DNA of 52,339 nucleotides. Origin: Kiritimatiellia bacterium (GTDB lineage: Bacteria; Verrucomicrobiota; Kiritimatiellia; CAIQIC01; Lenti-01). The notes beneath the pieces were generated by a model that did not search any database, was not told where the DNA came from, and saw nothing but the letters and a program-made list of their open reading frames with translations. The stretch lies in contig JAQUJC010000014.1 in the NCBI GenBank assembly GCA_028681135.1, positions 1 to 52,339 on the forward strand. Reading direction: 5' to 3'. Of the stretch, positions 9,771 to 18,634 are shown one piece after another; position 1 is the first letter of the stretch, and the number at the start of each line of letters is the position of its first letter. A program made the translations under genes and the position numbers.

Positions 9771-10577
9771 TTATGGTCGGGGGTGGACGGTAACGGATAA
9801 GTTGGCGGCGGGCTCGAAGCGGCGCCGAGGTAACCCAACGAACAGAATAATGCCGCTCAGAAACAAGCCAATGGATACGGTTTGTGCGACATTGAGCATG
9901 AGCCAGGTTTGGCGGGGGTCGCCGCGCAGATATTCCAATAAAAACCGGCACGGGGGGTAGAGCAGGAGATAGAGGGCAAACACGCTGCCATCCTTGCGGC
10001 GCCGGGGATAGGCCGTTAGCAGTGCCAACCAAATGATGAGCAGGCCAATGGCTTCCAACAGTTGAACTGGATAGAGCGCAACACCCGGATAGAGCTGGCC
10101 GGGTTCGCAGACCGCCGGATAGACGACCCCCCACATGGAGGCGCCGGCCGGGCGACCATAGCAGCACCCGTTCAGAAAGCAGCCAATGCGTCCCAACGCA
10201 TGGCCAATGGCGAGTCCGGGAATGGCAAAGTCGGCCATGTGCCAAAGCGGCAGCCGGTGGCGGCGCGCAAACACCACCAGGATGAGCGAAGCCAAAATCA
10301 GCCCGCCGTAGAAAATGAGCCCGCCATGATCAATACGTGGGATTTCTAGAGGCGCGGCGGCATAGTAGGACCAGTTGGCCAGCACATACGCCAGCCGCGA
10401 CCCCACAATTCCACCGGCCATGAGCCAGAATCCGAGATCGGCGGCAAACCCATCCGGTCGGTTTTCGCGCCGCCCCAGCCAGAGCCAGGTGACAATGGCC
10501 GCCAGGAAGCCGAGTGCTGCCATCACGCCGTAGGAGCGGATTTCTTTGCCGAATATCTCGAACAACACAGGGTGCAT
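9771..10577 (-). CDS. lgt: Prolipoprotein diacylglyceryl transferase Lgt
   Basis: This 268-residue polytopic membrane enzyme transfers diacylglycerol from phosphatidylglycerol to the lipobox cysteine of prolipoproteins, the first step of lipoprotein maturation. The Lgt signature is clear: GLIFYGGLIL, then GLAIGHALGRIGCFLNGCCYG with the conserved Arg and Asn, and later YPVQLLEA and FLLEYLRGDPR. Seven or so hydrophobic segments are spaced along the protein. The start MHPVLFEIFGKEIRSYGVM is typical. A lipoprotein substrate, the thioredoxin-like protein, is encoded nearby at 14921-15703. Confidence 0.95.
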   Translation of the reverse strand: MHPVLFEIFGKEIRSYGVMAALGFLAAIVTWLWLGRRENRPDGFAADLGFWLMAGGIVGSRLAYVLANWSYYAAAPLEIPRIDHGGLIFYGGLILASLILVVFARRHRLPLWHMADFAIPGLAIGHALGRIGCFLNGCCYGRPAGASMWGVVYPAVCEPGQLYPGVALYPVQLLEAIGLLIIWLALLTAYPRRRKDGSVFALYLLLYPPCRFLLEYLRGDPRQTWLMLNVAQTVSIGLFLSGIILFVGLPRRRFEPAANLSVTVHPRP

Positions 10578-10646
10578 GACGCAAACCTAGCAGGATTGCG
10601 CGCTCGAATCCAGTGCCAACGCCGTTTGGCGCTGCCGTTTGGCGCA

Positions 10647-10798
10647 GGGCGCATCTGCGATTCGGTGCAACTGTCCTGGCACGGAATCCAACCCCGGCTC
10701 ACCAGGGACGGTTCGCTCTACCCAATACGATTTTGTTCGCCACCGGTAGGGCGAATCGTCCCGATGAGCCGTGCCTGCACCCAATCGCAGATGCGCCC
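10647..10798. repeat. Intergenic palindromic element, copy 1 (152 bp)
   Basis: The 304-bp gap between lgt and the permease contains a nested inverted repeat. The outer 23-bp arms (10647-10669 and 10776-10798; core GCATCTGCGATT) match in 22 of 23 positions. Inside them, GGGACGGTTCGC.CTACC (from 10705) faces GGTAGGGCGAATCGTCCC (10745-10762). A second copy lies at 13347-13498 with the same architecture. It encodes no plausible protein and looks like a non-autonomous MITE or REP-type element. Confidence 0.75.
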
Positions 10799-10881
10799 GC
10801 TGCCGGTTCCCCGCCTGATCCCCCCCGTTCCCATCAGCAGGTTTTTTGCGGAACATCGAAAGCGTGATACGGTTAGATGTC

Positions 10882-11898
10882 ATGAATAATGCAATACATG
10901 GGATTCAAATGGTGCTACTGCGCACGTGGGTGGTGCTGGGCGACATGGCGCCGTGGGTGTTGGGCGGATTTGGCGTCGCGGGCCTGCTCTCGCTATGGCT
11001 GAATCCGCAAGTGATCCGAACCCATTTTGGCGGGAAACGGTTTGGCGCGATTTTGAAGGCGGTCGGGTTGGGCATTCCGCTGCCGGTGTGCTCGTGTGGG
11101 GTGATCCCCCTGGGGGCATCGCTGCGCAAGAATGGGGCGGGCAAAGGGCCGACAGCGGCCTTTCTGATGAGCACCCCCCAAACGGGGGTGGACAGCATTG
11201 CGGTGACCTATGGCCTGCTGGGGGGATTGTTTGCGCTGTTTCGTCCGCTGGCCGCATTGGTGTCGGGGGTGGCCTGCGGGTGGGCGGTGGAGATTTTCAA
11301 CCACGACGAGCCGGTCAAGGACGCCGGGACAAAGCCCAACCTGGAGGAGAATGGCCGCCCGTGGTGGCAGCGAGTTTTGCATAATGGCTTTATTGTCCTG
11401 CCGCGTTCGGTCGGCGGCGCGCTGGTGGTGGGGGCGCTGGTCTCGGCTACGGTGATGGCGCTCGTGCCGGAACACTACATTGCGGAACATATTTCGAGCC
11501 CCCTGGCGCAGATGGCCTTGACGCTGGCGTTTGGGATTCCGGTCTATATTTGTTCCACGGCGGCCGTGCCGTTTACTCTGGGCTTATTGGCCGCGGGGTT
11601 GTCGCCGGGAGCGGCGATGGCCTTTCTGATCGGGGGGCCGGGAGTCAGCGCCGCGACGCTGCTGGCGGTCTGGCGCCTGATGGGGCTGCGCAGCACCTTG
11701 GTTTATGTGACCGTGTTGGTGGCGTGCGCAATCGGGTTTGGATTGCTGATTAATGCGCTGGTGCCAACGGGCTGGGCGCCCTCGGGGCTGCGCACGATGG
11801 CCCGCCATGTGCATGGTGCGGCGGGAGTGCCCTGGCGGGTCCATGTGCAGGCGGCGCTATTGCTGGGCGTGGTGGCGTGGGCCAAATGGCGACGGTAG
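10882..11898 (+). CDS. SO_0444/ArsP-type permease (putative metal or metalloid efflux)
   Basis: The 338-residue polytopic membrane protein has about eight hydrophobic segments. The family hallmark is PLPVCSCGVIPLGASLRKNGAGKGPTAAFLMSTPQTGVDS, with a second half that repeats the theme (GIPVYICSTAAVPFTLGLLAAGLSPGAAMAFLIGGPGVS). The paired cysteines in CSCG are the expected substrate-contact residues. Relatives export Cu/Zn or organoarsenicals, and the substrate here cannot be told. I prefer ATG 10882 because it gives a conventional N-terminus; an in-frame ATG at 10846 would add 12 residues. No metal sensor gene is adjacent. Confidence 0.82.
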   Translation: MNNAIHGIQMVLLRTWVVLGDMAPWVLGGFGVAGLLSLWLNPQVIRTHFGGKRFGAILKAVGLGIPLPVCSCGVIPLGASLRKNGAGKGPTAAFLMSTPQTGVDSIAVTYGLLGGLFALFRPLAALVSGVACGWAVEIFNHDEPVKDAGTKPNLEENGRPWWQRVLHNGFIVLPRSVGGALVVGALVSATVMALVPEHYIAEHISSPLAQMALTLAFGIPVYICSTAAVPFTLGLLAAGLSPGAAMAFLIGGPGVSAATLLAVWRLMGLRSTLVYVTVLVACAIGFGLLINALVPTGWAPSGLRTMARHVHGAAGVPWRVHVQAALLLGVVAWAKWRR

Positions 11899-11994
11899 AC
11901 TACGGTTTTTTTGAGGGGAGCGGGAGCGTGAAATATTTCTCTTTTCATTCTTGGACGGCGGGGGTATACAGGAGCCAAGAAGCGGAGGCGACTC

Positions 11995-12450
11995 ATGAGT
12001 GTAATCAACGTGCGCCGAGCCACGGCAGAGGAATCAGGACGAATTGCAAGATTCAACCGGGCGATGGCCATGGAAACAGAGGGGCTGGCATTGGGTGAAC
12101 AAACGGTGGCGTCCGGGGTGGTGGCGCTGCAAGGGCATCCTGAACGGGGATTCTATTTGGTGGCCGAGGCCGACAGCGCGATGGTCGGGTGCATCAAGAT
12201 TCACTTTGAATGGACGGCCTGGCGTAATAAAATGTTTTGGTGGATTGGCAGTTGTTACGTGAAACCGGAGTATCGTGGCCGTGGGGTCTATGCGGCGATC
12301 TATCACAAACTGAAAGAAATGGCGGCTCGCGAGGGCAACGTCTGCGGATTCCGTAGCTATGTGCACAAGGACGATGCCCAAAACCAGCAAGTATTCAGTG
12401 GCCTGGGCATGGGCCTGAAAGAATTTTGCGTCTACGAAGATCTGTTATAG
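11995..12450 (+). CDS. GNAT-family N-acetyltransferase
   Basis: A 151-residue single-domain GNAT. After the N-terminal INVRRATAEESGRIARFN, the acetyl-CoA binding region reads WIGSCYVKPEYRGRGVYAAIYHKLKEMA, with the R/Q-x-x-G-x-G/A signature as RGRG. This is followed by GFRSYVHKDDAQNQQVFSGLGM, typical of the C-terminal half. It would move an acetyl group from acetyl-CoA to an amine on a small molecule or protein, but the substrate is unknown. GGAGG lies 7 to 11 bases before the ATG. It is a monocistronic gene, convergent with the rhomboid gene. Confidence 0.88.
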   Translation: MSVINVRRATAEESGRIARFNRAMAMETEGLALGEQTVASGVVALQGHPERGFYLVAEADSAMVGCIKIHFEWTAWRNKMFWWIGSCYVKPEYRGRGVYAAIYHKLKEMAAREGNVCGFRSYVHKDDAQNQQVFSGLGMGLKEFCVYEDLL

Positions 12451-12456
12451 CCAGAC

Positions 12457-13281
12457 TTAGAACGTGCGCGAGGCGCGGTGGAGCGTCTGGCGCTCAGCGC
12501 GGCTCAGCGACTGGATGCCCTGGGCGGAAATTTTCTCGAGGATTCGGTCGACTTCGGCCTGATCGGGGGGCGGGGGAGCGGCGCGAGGCCGGGTGGGGCG
12601 CTGGGCGACGTAATCGCGGACGCGGCTCCAGAGGCGGCGCAGGTGCGTGCTTTCAAAGAGCTGGTCGATATAGAGGAATCCTGTAAACGCCCCTGCTAAA
12701 TGGGCGGTATGGGCGATGCCGGAGCTTTGATCGCCGCTGGCGAGCATGAATTCGATGAGGGCCAGCCCGGCGACAAGTTGCCAGGCCATCATGGTGACGG
12801 GGAAGATAAAGAAAATCAGCAGGGTGAGGCGTCGCCGAGGATAGAGGGTCGCAAACGCGGCCAGAACGCCAAAGATGGCACCAGAAGCACCGACACAGAG
12901 GGCGTGGGAGTGAGGCGTGAGCCATATCCAGCCCAGGCCACCGAGGATGCCGCTGAGCAGGTACATGGCCAGAAAATGCCGTGAGCCCATGGCGCGCTCG
13001 GTTTCGGGGCCGAGGAAAAAGAGCGTAAACATGTTGAAGAGCAGGTGCATGAACCCGCCATGCAGAAACATATAGGTGAGCGGTTGCCATAGCAGGCCCT
13101 GGCGAAGGCCGTCGCGGGAGAGAGCCAGCAAGGCGGTCAACCCGTCCAGGCGTAGAAACCACGTCACAAAAAAGACGGCGACATTGACTTTGATCAACGT
13201 GCTCACGACCGGCGGCAAATGAGCAAACAGCCCCGGCGGGCGCGCGGAGAAAGACGAGTGGTGATAGTGGCGATAGCTCAT
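12457..13281 (-). CDS. Rhomboid-family intramembrane serine protease
   Basis: The 274-residue membrane protein has the rhomboid landmarks in order: YMFLHGGFMHLLFNMFTLFFLGPETE (HxxxN region), the nucleophile loop CVGASGAIFGVLAAF with GASG, and the catalytic His in AHTAHLAGAFTGFLY. Six transmembrane helices lie between residues about 20 and 200. A cytoplasmic Pro/Arg-rich tail (about 215-274, RPTRPRAAPPPPDQAEVDRILEKI) follows. Rhomboids cleave membrane-anchored substrates within the bilayer. The substrate is unknown, but the next gene on the same strand also encodes a membrane serine protease (NfeD type). Confidence 0.9.
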   Translation of the reverse strand: MSYRHYHHSSFSARPPGLFAHLPPVVSTLIKVNVAVFFVTWFLRLDGLTALLALSRDGLRQGLLWQPLTYMFLHGGFMHLLFNMFTLFFLGPETERAMGSRHFLAMYLLSGILGGLGWIWLTPHSHALCVGASGAIFGVLAAFATLYPRRRLTLLIFFIFPVTMMAWQLVAGLALIEFMLASGDQSSGIAHTAHLAGAFTGFLYIDQLFESTHLRRLWSRVRDYVAQRPTRPRAAPPPPDQAEVDRILEKISAQGIQSLSRAERQTLHRASRTF

Positions 13282-13346
13282 AGACGTTCACCATACCGTG
13301 CGCGGGCGGATGTCGCCAACCCCAAAACGCCCCGAGGCGTTAGGTC

Positions 13347-13498
13347 GGGTGCATCTGTGATTCAGTGCAAGAGTATTGGCCAGGCTCAACGTTCGGCTCA
13401 CCGGGGACGGTTCGCCCTACCGGGGGCGGGAATGTGCGTTATGGGTAGGGCGAATCGTCCCGATGAGTCGCTCATGTACCGAATCGCAGATGCGTCCC
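13347..13498. repeat. Intergenic palindromic element, copy 2 (152 bp)
   Basis: This fills most of the gap between the rhomboid and NfeD genes. The outer arms are 13347-13369 (GGGTGCATCTGTGATT...) and 13475-13498 (...GAATCGCAGATGCGTCCC). The inner arms GGGACGGTTCGCCCTACC and GGTAGGGCGAATCGTCCC are the same as in copy 1 at 10647-10798. Both copies span about 152 bp, but the loop sequence between the inner arms differs, as expected for a DNA or RNA structure kept for its stems. Confidence 0.75.
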
Positions 13499-13499
13499 G

Positions 13500-14924
13500 T
13501 TAGGGCACCGGGGCCCTAGCGACGACGAGGCGGCTGCCGTGGGTTTCGACAATCTGAATGGGGGTGCCGGCCTCAATGAACTCACCGGCGGTGACGACGT
13601 CGCGCCGCTGGCCATCAATGCGGGCGGCACCCGCGGGGCGCAGCGGGGTGAGGGCGGTGCCGGTGAGCCCAACGAGCGCCGAGGAGTTGTCGGCGGCGGT
13701 ATAGCCCTCAGTGGCGGCCGTAGACGTGGCCAAGGCCAGACGGTTGACGAAGCGATTGCGAGGCAGAAAGCGCCCGAGCACCAGAATAGCGCCCCCCGTC
13801 CCGACGATCGCAACACCGGTTTTGAACAGCGACAGTTGCACATCCGGCCACTCGGGCAGCACGGGACCGCCGGGAATGATGCGGGTCATGGACCCAACCA
13901 GTGAAATCAAAACAAGAGAGATACCGAGGAGGCCCGTAATGCCAAAGCCGGGGATGATGAAAATCTCAACCAGGATGAGCAGAACCCCGGCGGCAAATAT
14001 CAACAGGTCTTCCTGGCCAGCAAGGCCGGCGATGTGATGCCCCCAGAAGAACAGGGCCAGGCAAATCGCGCCGAAAATCCCGGGCAGCCCGATCCCAGGG
14101 GTTTTGATTTCCAGGTAAATGCCCAGAAACCCCAGGATCATCAGAATGGGGGCCGCTGCCGCAATCAGGCGGGCAACGCGTTCGGCGACCGTGATGTCCA
14201 TTTCGACGATCGGATGCTCGGCCAGCCCCAAGGCCTCAAGAACGGCTTCGATGTCGGGCTGGGTGCCGGCGGAGAGCAGCGCTTTGCCTTCCTCGCGGCC
14301 GGGGCGCGCGGCTTCTTCGGCGGTCAGGGTCAGGAGCTGACCGGCAGGGCTGATGACCTCCTCGCCGATGGTATACTCTTTTTCGCGTCGAACCATTTTT
14401 TCGGCCAGTTCAGGGTCGTGCCCGGCGGCCTGGGCGGCGGCGCGAACTAGCGCAGAAACCGCAGAGACAGATTTCTCCTCGAGGCCCTCGGGCATTTCCT
14501 GTACACCGCCAATAGGTGACACCATGATCGGGAGCGCGTCGCCGATGACTGCGCCGGGGGCCATATAGATGGAACGGGTGGCCAGCGCAATAATGGCGCC
14601 GGCGGAAAATGCGTCTTTTTCGACGAAGGAGTGAACGGGGGTTTTAGCGGCCTGGATGGAGCGGACGATGTCGCTGGCGGCATTCAAGGTTCCGCCGGGG
14701 GTATCCAGGACGAGGAGGACCGCGGCGGCATCCTGGCGTTCGGCTTCGGCGAGGCCGCGGCGGATGACATAGAGCAGGGCACCTTCGATTTGGCCACGAA
14801 TGGGGATGACATAGACGGGGGACTGGGCCGCGACCGGGGCGGGGGGCGACTGGGCTGCCGCCGGTATCCCGGCCAGCAGGGCCAGCAGCAGGAGCAGCCA
14901 GTTTATGGAAAGCACCCGATTCAT
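13500..14924 (-). CDS. NfeD-family membrane serine protease (ClpP-class, long form)
   Basis: The 474-residue product begins with a signal peptide (NWLLLLLALLAGIPAAAQ). Residues about 35-220 form a ClpP/SppA-like protease domain: VLLVLDTPGGTLNAASDIVRSI, then SFVEKDAFSAGAIIALATRSIYMAPGAVIG, with the nucleophile serine in FSAG. Four or five membrane helices follow (about 255-375). A C-terminal NfeD OB-fold (about 400-474, LVGLTGTALTPLRPAGAARIDGQRRDVVTAGEFIEAG) ends the protein. Family members act in membrane protein quality control, often with stomatin partners; none is adjacent. Its ATG overlaps the stop of the upstream thioredoxin lipoprotein gene. Confidence 0.92.
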   Translation of the reverse strand: MNRVLSINWLLLLLALLAGIPAAAQSPPAPVAAQSPVYVIPIRGQIEGALLYVIRRGLAEAERQDAAAVLLVLDTPGGTLNAASDIVRSIQAAKTPVHSFVEKDAFSAGAIIALATRSIYMAPGAVIGDALPIMVSPIGGVQEMPEGLEEKSVSAVSALVRAAAQAAGHDPELAEKMVRREKEYTIGEEVISPAGQLLTLTAEEAARPGREEGKALLSAGTQPDIEAVLEALGLAEHPIVEMDITVAERVARLIAAAAPILMILGFLGIYLEIKTPGIGLPGIFGAICLALFFWGHHIAGLAGQEDLLIFAAGVLLILVEIFIIPGFGITGLLGISLVLISLVGSMTRIIPGGPVLPEWPDVQLSLFKTGVAIVGTGGAILVLGRFLPRNRFVNRLALATSTAATEGYTAADNSSALVGLTGTALTPLRPAGAARIDGQRRDVVTAGEFIEAGTPIQIVETHGSRLVVARAPVP

Positions 14925-15703
14925 GGTCGAGGGCCTTCGCGAGCCGCATGGAGCAGGTCCAGAACCGTCGCTTGTGCCTGGGCAATCTCATCGCGCATCG
15001 TCGTGAAAAGGGCCATGTTCTCTTCGGTTTGCTCTGGATTCGTTTGGATCCAGTCCTCGAGTTTCTGCTGGGCCTTGTCCAGCGTCTCGCGGGCTTCATT
15101 GAGGCGAACCTTGTCTGGTTCGGCCAGAGTCTCCAGCAATTCGGCGACAGATTTCTCAGAGGTCAGGAGCAGGTCCTCGAGGGTGGCGATGAAGATTTCA
15201 GGGGTGAGGTTACGGGCCGCGCCGGTTTGGCCCAGGCGCGTTTGGCCATCGGCATCCAGTAGGATGTAGGTGGGGAATCCGCCCACGTCAAACTCGCGCA
15301 TCAGAGTGTCATTGCGTTGCCGAAACGCCTCCGGGACGAGAGTTTTATCCTTGGGAAAGTCGATCCAGACCAAAACGAGATGGTCCTTGGCATAGGCCTG
15401 CCAAGCGGGCTTGGAAAAAATCTGCTTGTCCATCAGGCGGCACCATCCGCACCAGTCGCTGCCGGTGAAATTAAGGAAAAGGGGCCGCCCGGTTTCAGCG
15501 GCCAAGGCCTTGGCGGCATCAATATCCATGGTCCACTGGCCGGGCACGGCACCTACGGTCGCAGGTGTGTCGGTTGCGGCGGCGCTGCCCGCGTCTGCGG
15601 AGGCGGAGGGCGAAGCAGGTCGGCAGGCGACCAACCAGGCCATCGCCAAGGCGGCCGCCATGCTGAGAAATCCCACCCGCGCAATCTGAAACGTGTTTTT
15701 CAT
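14921..15703 (-). CDS. Thioredoxin-fold lipoprotein
   Basis: I place the start at ATG 15703, which gives 260 residues with a lipoprotein signal (SMAAALAMAWLVACRP, lipobox LVAC). The open frame runs further upstream but without coding character. A thioredoxin domain (about 65-185) contains FLNFTGSDWCGWCRLMDKQIF, with the redox pair CGWC, and VGGFPTYILLDADG with the cis-proline region. A coiled-coil-prone C-terminus (about 185-255, rich in Glu/Leu/Gln) follows. It is probably an envelope disulfide reductase or chaperone anchored by lipid. It is coupled to the NfeD-type protease gene by an ATGA overlap, suggesting envelope quality control. Confidence 0.88.
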   Translation of the reverse strand: MKNTFQIARVGFLSMAAALAMAWLVACRPASPSASADAGSAAATDTPATVGAVPGQWTMDIDAAKALAAETGRPLFLNFTGSDWCGWCRLMDKQIFSKPAWQAYAKDHLVLVWIDFPKDKTLVPEAFRQRNDTLMREFDVGGFPTYILLDADGQTRLGQTGAARNLTPEIFIATLEDLLLTSEKSVAELLETLAEPDKVRLNEARETLDKAQQKLEDWIQTNPEQTEENMALFTTMRDEIAQAQATVLDLLHAAREGPRP

Positions 15704-16022
15704 TGTGGCCCCTGTCTTCATTTTGTTTACGGGGCCTACGGTACCGCATCTAGCCCCCGCCCGCCACCACCAAATTGCCCGGCCACACCAGCCGGTCGGG
15801 GAATCTGCCAAAATCGCACTAGGCCGCTCGTGAAGGAGAATACCACAGACGTGTTTTGGCAGGGCGAAGCGCCTCCGGTGAACTGCGATTTCAACATGCA
15901 CCGATAGTGTTTCGTCACGATTCCCCGGGAAAACCGGTGAAAACACACAATCCGGGCTAGACGGGATGCGGGGGGGTGGGGTAGGGTTTGCGCCGGTGAT
16001 ATCCCGGTCGGGCCGGTTGTCG
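15704..16022. other. Gene-free stretch between thioredoxin lipoprotein and tRNA-Arg
   Basis: I see no gene here. At about 15858-15904 there is a degenerate half of the palindromic element seen at 10647 and 13347: on the minus strand, TCACCGGAGGCGCTTCGCCCTGCC parallels the TCACCGGGGACGGTTCGCCCTACC block, with a GGTGCAT-like outer part. The rest should hold the promoters for the divergent lipoprotein gene and the tRNA, but I cannot assign -35/-10 boxes with confidence. Confidence 0.4.
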
Positions 16023-16099
16023 GCGTCCGTTGCTCAATTGGATAGAGCATCTGACTTCGGATCAGAAGGTTGCAGGTTCGAGTCCTGCCGGACGCGCCA
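16023..16099 (+). tRNA. tRNA-Arg (anticodon TCG)
   Basis: The complete cloverleaf is readable. The acceptor stem is GCGTCCG (16023-16029) paired with CGGACGC (16089-16095). The D arm is GCTC-AATTGGATA-GAGC, the anticodon arm TCTGA-CTTCGGA-TCAGA gives anticodon TCG (codon CGA), and the T arm is GCAGG-TTCGAGT-CCTGC. The discriminator is G16096 and CCA is encoded (16097-16099). It lies 37 bases upstream of the rpiB-glyA start, so it could be co-transcribed with that gene. Confidence 0.96.
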
Positions 16100-16136
16100 A
16101 CGGGGAGGCCCTCCCACCATTGTGAAAGGACAAGAT

Positions 16137-17822
16137 ATGAAAATCGGAGTTGGATCGGATCATGGCGGCTATGACCTGAAGCAGACCATCAAAGATCTGC
16201 TGGCGGCGCGCTCTGACGTGGACGTGACCGATTACGGGACCTATGGGCCGGAATCGGTGGATTATCCTGATTTCGCGGTTGAAGTGGCGCGGCGGGTGTC
16301 AGAAGGGGCGTTGGACCAGGGAATATTAATTTGCACCACGGGGGTGGGCATGAGCATGACCGCCAATAAGTTTCCGCGGGTACGGGCGGCACAGGTGTTC
16401 ACCGCAGCAATGGCCCGGATGGCCCGTGAGCACAACAACGCCAATGTGCTGGCGCTGGGGGAGGCCGTGACCCCCGCCACGGAGATTCCCGGTATCCTGG
16501 ATGCGTGGTTTGCAGCGGAATTCGAACCGGGGACCCGTCATGATCGACGAGTCGAAAAGGTCAATGCCTGCGCGATGCGGGTGACGGAACCCGAGGCCAT
16601 TCACGAAACGGACTCGGATGTCTATGCGGCCATTCAAGGCGAGGTCAAGCGCCAGCGGCAGAATATTGAGCTGATTGCGTCGGAAAACTATGTGAGTCGA
16701 GCGGTGCGGGAGGCGCAGGGGTCGGTCATGACCAATAAATATGCCGAAGGCTATCCCGGCAAGCGCTACTACAATGGCTGCGAATTTGTGGACGAGGCCG
16801 AACGACTGGCCATTGAGCGGGCCATGGAGGTGTTCGGGGCGGAGCACGCCAATGTGCAGCCGCATAGCGGCAGCGGGGCCAATATGGCGGTCTATTTTGC
16901 GATGATGCAGCCCGGCGACACGATGCTGGCGATGAGTTTGGCGCACGGGGGCCATCTGACCCACGGACACAAGGTCAATTTCTCGGGCCGGTTTTTCAAC
17001 GTCGTGACCTATGGTGTGGATCGGGAAACCGAGCGGATTGATTATGACGAGGTGGAGCGGTTGGCCATCGAACATCAGCCGCGCATGATTTGCGCGGGGG
17101 CCAGTGCGTATTCACGGATCATCGATTTTAAGCGGTTACGGGCGATTGCCGATGCCAGCGGTGCCTATCTGCTGGTGGACATGGCGCATATCGCGGGGCT
17201 GGTCGCAACCGGATTCCATCCAACACCGGTGCCGTATGCCGATTTTGTCACAACGACGACTCACAAGACGCTGCGCGGACCGCGCGGCGGAATGATCTTG
17301 TGCAAGGAAGCCTTTGCGGCAGATATCGACAGACAAATTTTCCCGGGTATTCAGGGCGGGCCGCTGATGCATGCGATCGCCGGTAAGGCGGTGTGCTTTC
17401 ACGAAGCCCTACAGCCCGCATTCAAGGATTACACGCGTCAGGTGGTGGCCAATGCCCAAACCTTGGCCGCTGAATTGGAAAAAGCGGGGCTGCGCATTGT
17501 CTCGGGCGGGACCGACAATCACATGATGTTGGCAGATTTGACGCCGTTGGGGGTCACGGGCAAGGATGCCGCGACTGCGCTGGACCATGCGCTGATTACC
17601 GTTAATAAAAATGTGGTTCCCTTTGATACACTCAAGCCGTTTGTGACGTCGGGTATTCGCTTGGGGACACCGGCCGTGACGAGCCGGGGCATGAAAGAGG
17701 CGGAGATGAAGCAGATTGCCGTTTGGGTGGGCCGCATCGTGGCCGAACCGGACAGCCAGAAGCAGCAGCAGCGGGTGCGCGACGAGGTGTTGGCTTTTAC
17801 TGAAAAGTATCCGGTGCCGTGA
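16137..17822 (+). CDS. Fused ribose-5-phosphate isomerase B / serine hydroxymethyltransferase
   Basis: One uninterrupted 561-residue frame holds two complete enzymes. Residues 1-145 are Rpi[36 protein letters not shown] with the active cysteine, and [12 protein letters not shown]. Residues about 150-561 are Gly[50 protein letters not shown], the PLP lysine in [14 protein letters not shown], and [17 protein letters not shown]. RpiB interconverts ribulose- and ribose-5-phosphate; GlyA makes glycine and one-carbon units from serine. I chose ATG 16137 because AAAGGA lies 6 bases upstream; the longer open frame is only tRNA sequence. Both active sites look intact. Fusion may help coordinate purine/nucleotide precursor supply (inference). 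Confidence 0.93.
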   Translation: MKIGVGSDHGGYDLKQTIKDLLAARSDVDVTDYGTYGPESVDYPDFAVEVARRVSEGALDQGILICTTGVGMSMTANKFPRVRAAQVFTAAMARMAREHNNANVLALGEAVTPATEIPGILDAWFAAEFEPGTRHDRRVEKVNACAMRVTEPEAIHETDSDVYAAIQGEVKRQRQNIELIASENYVSRAVREAQGSVMTNKYAEGYPGKRYYNGCEFVDEAERLAIERAMEVFGAEHANVQPHSGSGANMAVYFAMMQPGDTMLAMSLAHGGHLTHGHKVNFSGRFFNVVTYGVDRETERIDYDEVERLAIEHQPRMICAGASAYSRIIDFKRLRAIADASGAYLLVDMAHIAGLVATGFHPTPVPYADFVTTTTHKTLRGPRGGMILCKEAFAADIDRQIFPGIQGGPLMHAIAGKAVCFHEALQPAFKDYTRQVVANAQTLAAELEKAGLRIVSGGTDNHMMLADLTPLGVTGKDAATALDHALITVNKNVVPFDTLKPFVTSGIRLGTPAVTSRGMKEAEMKQIAVWVGRIVAEPDSQKQQQRVRDEVLAFTEKYPVP

Positions 17823-17970
17823 CCGAGGCGCGTGGGGCGCCTGGCTCAACGAGACTTGCCCAAAGAATGGAAATGGCCTATCGTCTGAGTGACACAACAG
17901 CGGTATGCGGCCACCTCGGCACATTTCGTGTTTGCAGGCTGATCGAGAGCAGGGGTAGGATTCAAGCGGT

Positions 17971-18633
17971 ATGAAAATTGTCAAAGACGGGTATTCATTA
18001 ATCATTGGCCTGCCGGTGGCGGGCGTGGTGCTGGGCGCAGTGGCGCAGCGCTGGTCGTCGCCCCTGGCCATCGCCTTCTATGCCCTCGGCCTAGTCGGGT
18101 GTTTGTTCATGCTGTATTTTTTCCGGGACCCGCAGCGAGTCCCGGACTGCGGGGACGACGAGTTTGTGTCGGCGGCCGATGGCGTGGTGCGATCGGTGGA
18201 ACTCATGGACGAACCGCGCTTTCTCAAGTGCCCGGCCGTGCGGATCAGTGTCTTTCTGAATCCCTTTAATGTGCATGTGAATCGGCATGTCATGGGCGGG
18301 GTGATTCGCGAGGCGGGCTATACGCCCGGGCGGCATCTTTTTACGATCGATCCGCGCTCGTCGGAGGTTAACGAGCATAGTTCGATTCTGCTCGAAGGTG
18401 AGCATACCCGCTGCCTGCAGCGGCAGATTGTCGGGCCCATCGTGCGGCGCGTGGTGTACTGGCAGGAGCCGGGCCAACGGGTCGAAAAGGGCTCGCGCTT
18501 GGGCATGATGAAGTTTGGTTCCCGCATGGACGTCTATTTCCCGGCGGCGGATGTGGAGGCGACGGTGGCCCGCGGCGACAAGGTTGCCGCCGGTCTGACG
18601 GTCATTGCACGCCTGAAGAAGCGGGAGGCCTGA
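17971..18633 (+). CDS. psd: Phosphatidylserine decarboxylase proenzyme
   Basis: A 220-residue short-form (archaeal/Bacteroidetes-like) Psd. Two hydrophobic helices (about 8-50) precede the catalytic domain: LYFFRDPQRVP, ADGVVRSVELMDEP, and ISVFLNPFNVHVNRHVMGG. The self-cleavage site is in MMKFGSRMDVYFP, where Gly-Ser gives the pyruvoyl group. It converts phosphatidylserine to phosphatidylethanolamine in the membrane. It sits one base upstream of pssA, which makes its substrate, so the pair forms a phosphatidylethanolamine synthesis operon. Confidence 0.93.
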   Translation: MKIVKDGYSLIIGLPVAGVVLGAVAQRWSSPLAIAFYALGLVGCLFMLYFFRDPQRVPDCGDDEFVSAADGVVRSVELMDEPRFLKCPAVRISVFLNPFNVHVNRHVMGGVIREAGYTPGRHLFTIDPRSSEVNEHSSILLEGEHTRCLQRQIVGPIVRRVVYWQEPGQRVEKGSRLGMMKFGSRMDVYFPAADVEATVARGDKVAAGLTVIARLKKREA

Positions 18634-18634
18634 A

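Noticed and set aside
15966..16136. N-terminal extension of the rpiB-glyA frame ([23 protein letters not shown])
   Set aside because: This is translated tRNA-Arg sequence, a well-known annotation artefact.
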